Shown here in pieces: positions 54,770 to 62,411 of a stretch of 64,000 nucleotides of DNA (position 1 is the first letter of the stretch; every line of letters starts with the position of its first letter). The position numbers were made by a program, and so were the translations under genes. Location of the stretch: contig CAXAMN010028861.1 in assembly GCA_963970005.1 (NCBI GenBank), forward strand, positions 478,981-542,980, in the 5' to 3' direction. This DNA comes from Durusdinium trenchii (taxonomy: Eukaryota > Sar > Dinophyceae > Suessiales > Symbiodiniaceae). Below the pieces are notes generated by a model that was given only the letters and a program-made list of their open reading frames with translations, did no database searches and was not told the origin of the DNA.

Positions 54770-57700
54770 CTTGAGCTCAGCTGCTGTGGCTGGTGGAGCT
54801 GTGGTAGTGCACTCTGTGCCCTCTGCTGGGCCTTTGCAAACACGCTCATGATTGTCTGTTTGCTCTCCCTGGGCTGAAAAGGCTCCACACTCTCTATGTT
54901 GTCAATCTTCTTGGCCCAATCTGTATGAGGCGCTGCTTTGGCAGCAGCAACCTTGATGCCAGTTAGTATTGTTTCATACACACCAACCATCCATCAACAA
55001 CCATGAAACCATACCATAACCAAAAAAAAATGCCCTCTTGAATGCCCCAAACACCCTTACCTTCAAGCATTTGGGGTCTCCATTTTTGCAACTGTGACAG
55101 AAAACACCAACTTGGTTAGGACAACTGCTCAGCTTAAGCAGTGCCTGTGAATGCCCACTTAGACTAAGCCAGCCCAAGCAGGCCCTATATATGTTGAAAC
55201 AAAGCAAAATCAAGCTGACATTCCCAAACCAGCATATGTTTTGGCAGGCAACCAGCTCCTGCGCCCACTTTTCATATGCCTGGCCTGACTGGAAGACCTC
55301 CTGCATGGTGACAATGAGTTCACCTGGTGGTGGTGACTTCAAGGCATATTTCCCATCCATATAGAGCTTGGATGCAGGTGTGCCAGCCACCCAAACCAGC
55401 TTTGGTTCACCTCTTTAGCCACAAACACATGCACTCTGCTAGCCAACAAGGGCACACTAATAACAGGCATAGTGATACTTCCAGTGGCACACCATTACAT
55501 GGCTAGAAAATGAGGGGCACACCAAACATAGTCATGGTGATACTTCTAGTGGCACACCATTACATGGAATATGAGCAACCAAGGCAAGGGCACACCAATG
55601 ATTAGTGAAGCATTTGCTGCGCCCCTGGCAAACCTGTTTGCCTTTGCCAAGCAAGGACATCACTGTGCTCCTTCATACCTCAAAAGCAGTTAGCGCGCTG
55701 TGCAAATCCCCTTTTCTGGCAGTACGGACTTTTTGCGTTTGTCTCAAGGTGCTGTTCCCACAATAACCAACACAGGTGCCAAAATGCAAGCGCAGCAAAG
55801 GTTGCCCTGACTAAGCAGGAGGAGTCTGGTGAAAAAGACGTAGATGCACTCACCTTTATGCAGACTGTCCTCATGTCATTCGTGCCAGGCATGGAGTACG
55901 GAGACCAAACGTACCCATTAACGACCTTTTTGTCCACTTCCCAGTTCAGCTTGTGCCTGCCCTCGTCACAGCCATGGAGCAGCAACGCTTTACACAGGCT
56001 AAAGTGAAGGGCGGCTGTGGCTACCAACCCCGGAAGCGGGCAGAAGACAATCTCTTGCTAGTAGTGGGCGTTTACAACAAGGAAATAGCATATGACCACG
56101 ACCCCCGGATGCAGGACACGTCCTGGGCGGAGAGAGCATACACCAGTGGCGCCGTTGACCCATCTCTGGGGCAAGCTATGTCTTTTTCTTCCCTCCTGCA
56201 ATTGAAACTGCGTATTGAAGTCCCTCTGTGGAGAGATGTTGCGGAGGCTAAACATCCCCCAGCAGACCCCCTGTCTGCAGAGTCGGACACAGATTCTGCG
56301 CTACTGGATCGAAAGAGCGGTCGCCCAGGCATGCACAGCCGGCGCCAGTAGGAGTAGCCGAACTGCCGGAAGCAGAAGCAGAAGAAGGAAGACATTGTTG
56401 CAGATCCCACCTATATCTTTGCTCGAGAGTATGGACGTTTTGTCATGCGCTACACTAGGCTAGCAACAGCGCTCGGAAACTTTGAGCAAGGCAGCATCCA
56501 AACAGAAAGTGCTGCAGTGGCACACTGGCAAACCTCTGGACCAAAGATTGCCATGTCCCGAGTAGGGTGGAATCTGCTCCCTCCCCGATATGCGCTGACA
56601 AAGCTTCCTGGTGACATACTCAAAATCTATTACTGCAATGGCTATCCCCCACTGCAAAGAAGACCGCCCGTATCATCAATATGGTCCAATTGCATATACG
56701 GAGGACCGGCGGGACCTGCACCGCAGCCTTGGCTGCCGAAGCCGGGCCGGGCGTGGCCACGTTGAGAGCTGTCTCCTAGTTCTTTCTTATGGGAGATCCC
56801 ACGTTTCGGGGACACTAGAACGCCACAGCAGACACTCAAAGAACAACTGGGGGTCAGCCGAGACGACTCCGACGCTCGAAATAAAGCCCGGCGTACGGCC
56901 CCTCCCGGCGGGAGCAGCTCCTCATCGGCAGCTCGTCCCCTAACCGCAGCAAGCCTCCCCCCGCCGCCTCCTCCGCACTGGTGGTGGCAGTAAGGGACAC
57001 TCCGTAGCAGCCCACAGACACAGGTACGGTGCCTTACTGGCCTGACTTCCCTCCTGAAAGAGGTGGCCTTAGCCTTTTTCTTTATTTGTTTTGCTGTAAG
57101 TGCTGCTTGCAACCGTGATCCAGTTGCTGCCACAATCTTCTGGCTCAAAGTAGTTGAGTAGGCATGCTAGAACTGCCGTCCACAGCGAAGATGCCGACGG
57201 ACCAAGATCAATTTGATGTCAGCATCGACCTGGTGACGATGGCAGGAACTGAGTATACTATGCAAACCAATCTTACCCACTATGAGTCATTTGTAACCCT
57301 ATGGCTCCTATTCACTAGGCTCCTATTCAAGGATGCACCACAACATAAGAAAAAATACTTTTTCATATGTAAACATGAAAATAAATAGCAAAAAATGGTA
57401 AAACATATGAACAAATAAAAAACATAAATACAAATAAAAACAAATAGAAACAAATAAACACAACTAAAAACATATAAGAACAAATAAAAATATATATAAG
57501 TTTTGATATATTTCTGTGTGTGCTTATTATTATATAAACTTATAGATTAAAAAAAGGTTGTGTGTGATTTATACATGGTACTTATGATCCATGACCACCC
57601 CTTGATCTTCAGGAACCATTGCCATCTTTTTCCACACACCTCATTTGCCCCTTTTGGGGTACTTCTTTGGAGGTGGAAGGCTGGTGACTTTGTCTTCAAG

Positions 57701-58440
57701 CCCAGCTAGGACCTCCTCTGGAATTTGTCCAGGGTTTTGCTCTGAAACTTCACAAGGCCCTTGCTTTACAATGGCTTTCCAAGTACTCCAAAGGTGTTCA
57801 TGAACTTCTGACAACTTCTCTTTCCAGTTGTCCTGATGGAATCTTCTGGAAAATGAGGGCATATGATGCCCAGCTGGAAAGACAGCGACAAATCTCCAAG
57901 CGTTGCCTCAGATGTGCAATGAAAAATGATGTGCAGTAATCTATCATTCACAGCTGTCCCAGGGTATTTGGTCCAACAGTGCCAAACAAATGGTTTCAAG
58001 TGATGGGAACTAAATGGACTTCAATAGCAGTGCTAAACACAAACATAATTGATTGGAAGCCCTGAAAAACATCACACCATCCAAAAACACAAAAAAGACT
58101 GAAACCTTCAAGGCTCCATCAAGTCTCATGGAGCAACCTGGTGGTGCGCATGATTGTAAAGTTGCAGGTGTGGTGAAAACAGTTGGGCCCCTGCTCTTGA
58201 ACCTGAGCTTGGTGCACTAGGTGCTTGTGCCAGTGCTTGTGATGACTCTGCTTGTCCATCCTGTGTTTGTGCCTCAGCTGATGCTTGTGTCTCCAAATGT
58301 GCTGGCTGTGCTGCTTCTGCTGCTTGCCCTGCTATTGCTGGCTCTTCTGCCTGTGATGCTGGTGCCACTTCAAGGGCTGCTTGCGATGGCTCTTTTTTCT
58401 TTTTTTCCACGAGTACGGACGCCGTGTGGGCATGGTGCCC
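54770..58440 (-). CDS. Unrecognised split gene, several exons
   Basis: Four minus-strand segments have clear protein-like composition with non-coding sequence between them: VEKKKKEPSQAALEVAPASQ plus an Ala/Gln-rich stretch (about 58440-58180); FHQDNWKEKLSEVHEHLWST (57862-57650); SKLYMDGKYALKSPPPGELI and MQEVFQSGQAYEKWAQELVA (55390-55240); VYETILTGIKVAAAKAAPHT and IMSVFAKAQQRAQ (54990-54800). They may be exons of one gene or of two. ORF-A copy 3 lies between them in the opposite orientation, and copia element 2 lies downstream. No domain was recognised. Confidence 0.35.
55470..55566 (+). repeat. Direct repeat next to ORF-A copy 3
   Basis: GTGATACTTCCAGTGGCACA at about 55470 recurs as GTGATACTTCTAGTGGCACA at about 55536, both followed by CCATTACATGG. 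The unit is about 66 bp. It ends just before the first recognisable ORF-A codon at about 55595. Confidence 0.8.
55595..57161 (+). pseudogene. ORF-A copy 3, broken, inverted orientation
   Basis: Similarity to ORF-A copy 4 starts abruptly with ISEAFAAPLANLFAFAKQGH (55600), shifts frame to CANPLFWQYGLFAFVSRCCS, and continues EKDVDALTFMQTVLMSF. Another shift leads to the frame of 55953-56351 (RMQDTSWAERAYTSGAVDPS, LLQLKLRIEVPLWRDV). A further shift leads to PKIAMSRVGWNLLPPRYALT, where a 12-residue insertion is seen. The end (KEVALAFFFICFAVSAACNR) is a hydrophobic, probably membrane-spanning segment before the TAG at 57159-57161. Several frame breaks make it a pseudogene. It is on the plus strand, while copies 2 and 4 are on the minus strand. 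Confidence 0.75.
57141..57150 (+). other. SL-like relic upstream of truncated LRR copy 5
   Basis: The plus strand reads CTTCTGGCTCAAAG (57137-57150). TGGCTCAA matches the spliced-leader end exactly and the flanks partly. It lies 13 nt before an ATG (57164) and 40 nt before the ATG that aligns with the sister genes (57191). Confidence 0.4.
57164..57285 (+). pseudogene. Ubiquitin-like/LRR copy 5, truncated
   Basis: The reading QFDVSIDLVTMAGTEYTMQT aligns with YEINLELVTIAGTVYAMQAD of the 61.1-62.3 kb gene and stops matching after THYE at 57285. All LRR repeats are missing. The remnant follows ORF-A copy 3 in the same order as in the intact modules. Confidence 0.7.
57345..57560. repeat. A/T-rich island at the truncation point
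   Basis: About 200 bp almost without G or C, built of AACAAATAAAA-like units on the plus strand and ending in ATATATATAAG. It differs sharply in composition from its surroundings and begins about 60 bp after LRR copy 5 is cut off. Confidence 0.75.
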
Positions 58441-58449
58441 AGGTCATCG

Positions 58450-59745
58450 TTGAAGGGAGGGAAGAACAGTCTGATGGTGGAGAAAAGAACAAGGACACCC
58501 AACACAACCCAAACCAAACAACCCAAAGCCCAAAGGCAGAGTCTCCACCATCATGTAGTCTTTCCTCTGTGCTAGGTGAAACGGGTGAAACGAAAACGAG
58601 TGACTAGAAATGGGCCTGAATTCACGAACGAAAAGCATATCGGCGCAGGTCTGTGCTCTAGCAAAGTCACAAAAAAGGCTTCAAAGGGACTTTACTTCAC
58701 GATTGCAAGTGACCAGCGGCCACACCACGGTGCGGCAAAATCATGGTCACGATGCAGGTCAGGAGTATCGCAATGTTCCAACGTCGGTTGCATCCATGTC
58801 AAATGGAGTAGCGAAGCTATGCAGCATGCCGTGGAAAAGACCTTTCTTGTGGCACAACCCATGCAACTGGTTGCACTTACAAGTCCAGTGGCATGTTACC
58901 AAGCGGTGATCATTCAGTGGCGGCCATAGCAATCGACGAAAGCCTGCAGGTAAGGGTGCGAAAGGGCACACCCCCCCGAAGGGAGGTCACCTCAGCACCC
59001 TTTGGCACTCAAAGGTGCCCAATAACAGACAGAAAGGGATGTCTTCTAGATCCGTGAAGTGCTGCACCATTGCAAAAGGTGATTGGCTGCGCGCAAGGCC
59101 CGTGTGAAACAGGTGAAACTTTGAACAATCCTAGCATGGTATCTGTACCTCTTTGTACAAAATTGGAAATGTCGGACATCAACAAAGGGAACTAAGGTTC
59201 CCCCTGGGCATCCTCCATTGCCACTCTCTACCACCCGCCTGTTAGGAACGAGGAGCTAAGGCTCTCATTCCTATTGGCTCACAGCGTTGCGAATGGCGAG
59301 AAGAGGTCGGTGATCCTACTTAGTGCTTGCGCATCTTACTTGCCGTACTTCGCTGTCGGTTAGCTTGTCCCCCATTCCAGCCACAAAGAAATTGCTGGTT
59401 CTGGCAGGTCTGAACAGTTTTCTTCCCTGTGATCACTGGCATCTGTCGACAGCTCTCTGCGCTGCCTGGACTAGACAGGTTATCCAGTTTATTAGGGACA
59501 CATGTCCTTTGCGATGTGCAGTTTTTTCCTTTGCTTGCCCCTAGCTCCAAAGTGCGGGCATATCGCCATGATACGCATGGGTGGAACCTCCTATGGAAGG
59601 GTACAATTGCGATGTTTCTCAGCTCCCCTATGGAAATTGTCCTGGTGTGACTTCTGGCCTACCCTGGACTCACGCTAAGGCGCGTGCCCAGACTCTTAAC
59701 TAGTAACTGCGAGACCGCGCTTGCTGCGGCCAGAAAGGCTTGTTT
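58450..59745. other. No gene recognised
   Basis: Between the first exon of the unrecognised split gene and the end of LRR copy 4. No coding frame or repeat was supported. Confidence 0.4.
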
Positions 59746-60993
59746 TCATCCAAGACCAGGGGTATACCCCGTGTCCGGGATCATATGCAGCCAGGGTGGC
59801 CATCGCATAGCAGGACAAATGGCGAAAGCATTCTCTTCAGCATAGACTCCTCGCCATTTATGCCTTCCTGGCATCTTGGCAAGCCTACTAAAGACAGTGC
59901 AATCTAGGAAGGCCCTACTTCCAATGTACCTCAGTGAGGGCGGGATGGCAAGCTCAACTAGGGCTGCACAGTTCATGAAGGCTTTGACTCGGATTGTATG
60001 GAGAGTTGTCGGAAGGAGGACTTCTCTGAGACTAGTGCAGTGCACAAAGGCGAATTCCGGAATTTCCTCAACATTGGTGTTGCAAAGGTCTACACTCTTA
60101 AGCAGTCGGCAACTGTCGCACGCATGCGCTCCGATAGCTACAAAATGCTTTGTGAGAGCAAGTGCGGTGATTCCCGTAGAGCTAAGACAGCCCGGTGTTA
60201 ACTCACCGGTCCTAGCTTGCAGTGCTGACCCTCGGGGGGATGGAAGCTCACTTAAGGTAAACTCAGCAAGGTTAATACACCCTTGAAAGAGGTATTGCCC
60301 AAACTTGGCTTCGCTATTGAACATATTTGCAACCCCTTCCGATGCATACACCCATTGCAAGGAACAACATTCCGCAAAGGCTTTATACCCAAAATCTCGA
60401 CAACCCGGAGCCAAGACGCTGTTTAGTAGTTTGCAGTCACGGAAGACGTTATCGGAAATGCCTACAACCGTGGCCGGCAGTTTGACTATGCGGAGCTGTC
60501 GGCAGTTTTGCCAAGCCTCTGCTCCAATGAGCCTGATGCCTGGCTCTACACTGACGTGTCTCAGGCGTGGAACCCCTGCAAAGGCCCCTTCTGGGACAAT
60601 TTCTTCTGGGTTCATGGGGACATGAACTGCTAGCGGAATGTGATGGATAGGGCAATCCTCAAGTTGTTCTTGAGATGGCAGGATAACACTGCAGTTCCGA
60701 AAGACAATGGTGTATGCCATGCCTTGCTGTAGCTTGTCCCAGATTGGGTCCTCTAGGTAAGTCTGTGTGGCAGTTTGTAAAAAGTCAATGAAGCACCCAA
60801 ATACTTTGAGATCAGTAACAGAAACGAGATAGTCCATGACCTGGTCTTCTAGATCCTCAAAGCGGTCAAACTTTGCAACACTGAGAGAGACATGAAAAGT
60901 CTCTCCCGAAAGCGTGGTCAGCATCAGGGAGCATTCCATGACCGGCTCCTTTTCAGGGGGAGTGCTAATCATGGATGAATCGTCAAGCTCCAT
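59746..60993 (-). CDS. Ubiquitin-like/BspA-type LRR protein, copy 4
   Basis: The frame is open from 61062. The ATG at 60993 (MELDDSSMISTPP) follows the SL-like motif and gives 415 residues. Residues about 25-110 (LMLTTLSGETFHVSLSVAKF ... FRNCSVILPS) form the ubiquitin-like part. BspA LRR_5 repeats follow, for example AFVHCTSLREVLLPTTLHTI and AFMNCAALVELAIPPSLRYI. No frame breaks are seen. It is the second LRR gene of its module, in the same relative place as the 39.1-40.3 kb gene. A protein-binding role is inferred. The substrate or partner is unknown. Confidence 0.8.
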   Translation of the reverse strand: MELDDSSMISTPPEKEPVMECSLMLTTLSGETFHVSLSVAKFDRFEDLEDQVMDYLVSVTDLKVFGCFIDFLQTATQTYLEDPIWDKLQQGMAYTIVFRNCSVILPSQEQLEDCPIHHIPLAVHVPMNPEEIVPEGAFAGVPRLRHVSVEPGIRLIGAEAWQNCRQLRIVKLPATVVGISDNVFRDCKLLNSVLAPGCRDFGYKAFAECCSLQWVYASEGVANMFNSEAKFGQYLFQGCINLAEFTLSELPSPRGSALQARTGELTPGCLSSTGITALALTKHFVAIGAHACDSCRLLKSVDLCNTNVEEIPEFAFVHCTSLREVLLPTTLHTIRVKAFMNCAALVELAIPPSLRYIGSRAFLDCTVFSRLAKMPGRHKWRGVYAEENAFAICPAMRWPPWLHMIPDTGYTPGLG

Positions 60994-61020
60994 GTGCGAC
61001 AGGCTATTTGCAATGATTGT

Positions 61021-61030
61021 TTGAGCCAAA
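61021..61030 (-). other. SL-like relic upstream of LRR copy 4
   Basis: The minus strand reads CCTTTGGCTCAAAC, and TTTGGCTCAA matches the spliced leader over 10 nt. It ends 27 nt before the ATG at 60993. Confidence 0.5.
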
Positions 61031-61109
61031 GGTGTCTGGGTCTGCTTGTGGGCTGTTCCCAATGCCAGGGATCCTGAAGACAGATGCTAAGGCACCCACC
61101 TAGAGTCTC

Positions 61110-62315
61110 TCATGGACTAGCATGATAGCTGGAGTATTCGTGGTAGAGTTCCTCGTCAAAAGCATCCGAATCGGGTCCTTCCGCAGGGAGCAGCTCCACC
61201 CACTGGGGTTTTTCAAACTTGTCACACATAAAGAAGGCATTGTGCTCTGCCTGCACCCACTGTTCAATGTCACCCCAATCCAGGGGGGTAAATCGCTGCA
61301 GTTGCTCACACCCACAGAATGCACGGTTGCCTATATCACTGAGCTCCGTTGGGATGACAACTTCTTGCAGTACCACACAATTAAGGAAAACTTCTTTGCC
61401 AATTTGTGTGAGTCGTGGCGGGAGCCATATACAGTTTAAGGCTACACAGTGGGCAAATGTGGAAGAGAGTAGGGCTGTGATCTCTGTGCCCATGAGGTTG
61501 ACCTCCACAAGGCTTTTGCAATTCTCACAGGCCCGCGGCCCGATATTGTGGAAGTCACCCGGTAAGCAGAGCTGTTCAATGCCTGCGCCGCAGAATGCCC
61601 CTTCAGGCAGCGCTCGAGGTTTGTTAGTATGGTCCATGTCAAAGGTGATGGTTGTAAGCGTGAGGCAACTCTCGAAAGCATATTTGCCTAGCTGTGCCCC
61701 TGGTGCCAGGACGTTGCTGTCCTCTGTTTCATGACTGGCCCCAACTCGACCTAGGGAGCAGCACTCCGCAAACACCCTTGGACCGTATTGGACACACCCC
61801 GGAGCGGCCACCTCTCGCAGCACATAGCACCCTTGGAAAGTCCCTTCCGCCAGACTTATGACCGAGGGTGGAAGCTTGACAATTTGTAGCTGCTGACACG
61901 TCTGCCAGGCCGCAATTCCTACATGTTGAATGCCAGTTGCCACTTCGGCAATTTCCCCTCGCGGGTTGGCCGGGACACGAACAGCTTTGGGGTAGCTTTC
62001 CTTGCTGTCGTCCTGGAACTGCCAGACGGAATGCCCATCTACCATGCAGGGACGAACTACAATTTGGAGCTGCGGTCGTTGCATGAGCACAGTGCGAAAT
62101 GCCTCTGGCAGGGGTTGCTGCGTGTGAAGGTTGAGCAACTCCAGTTCACAGCCGAAGACATCTAAATCAGAGACTGTCGGCAGAAAGCAAAGAATGTCGT
62201 CTTCAAGCTCTGCCACATCCTCATAATGGGAGAGGTCTGCCTGCATTGCATATACCGTACCTGCTATGGTAACCAACTCGAGGTTGATCTCATAACGGTC
62301 TTGGTGAGCCGGCAT
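61110..62315 (-). CDS. Ubiquitin-like/BspA-type LRR protein, copy 3
   Basis: The open frame starts upstream at 62363. The first ATG is 62315 (MPAHQDRYEINLEL), giving 401 residues. The ubiquitin-like part (LVTIAGTVYAMQADLSHYED ... LQIVVRPCMV) is followed by the conserved GIQHVGIAAWQTCQQLQIVK block and LRR_5 repeats such as TFAHCVALNCIWLPPRLTQI and VFLNCVVLQEVVIPTELSDI. The frame is intact. It lies 97 bp downstream of the ORF-A copy 4 stop, with the best SL-like motif of the family between them. Confidence 0.82.
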   Translation of the reverse strand: MPAHQDRYEINLELVTIAGTVYAMQADLSHYEDVAELEDDILCFLPTVSDLDVFGCELELLNLHTQQPLPEAFRTVLMQRPQLQIVVRPCMVDGHSVWQFQDDSKESYPKAVRVPANPRGEIAEVATGIQHVGIAAWQTCQQLQIVKLPPSVISLAEGTFQGCYVLREVAAPGCVQYGPRVFAECCSLGRVGASHETEDSNVLAPGAQLGKYAFESCLTLTTITFDMDHTNKPRALPEGAFCGAGIEQLCLPGDFHNIGPRACENCKSLVEVNLMGTEITALLSSTFAHCVALNCIWLPPRLTQIGKEVFLNCVVLQEVVIPTELSDIGNRAFCGCEQLQRFTPLDWGDIEQWVQAEHNAFFMCDKFEKPQWVELLPAEGPDSDAFDEELYHEYSSYHASP

Positions 62316-62353
62316 TGTCGCGTAGGCGGGTTCGAGCGTGTTTGCACAGTTTG

Positions 62354-62364
62354 CTTGAGCCAAA
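62354..62364 (-). other. SL-like relic upstream of LRR copy 3
   Basis: The minus strand reads TTTGGCTCAAG, an exact 11-nt match to the end of the dinoflagellate spliced leader. It ends 38 nt before the ATG at 62315, with no other ATG between. Confidence 0.6.
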
Positions 62365-62411
62365 CTACTGAGACACCGAAAATATAGCCATTGCGACCAC
62401 TATGATGACAA

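Larger units (their letters stand above)
48706..54770 (-). mobile_element. Ty1/copia-type retroelement 2, 5' structure unclear
   Basis: Minus-strand pieces in order: coiled-coil region, integrase, zinc-binding linker, reverse transcriptase (YVDD kept), RNase H, a PCTGG domain, then a small membrane protein. The order is that of copia elements, extended at the 3' end. No LTRs, primer-binding site or aspartic protease was found, so the limits are those of the coding pieces. At least four frame breaks and one in-frame stop make it inactive as read. Confidence 0.75.
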
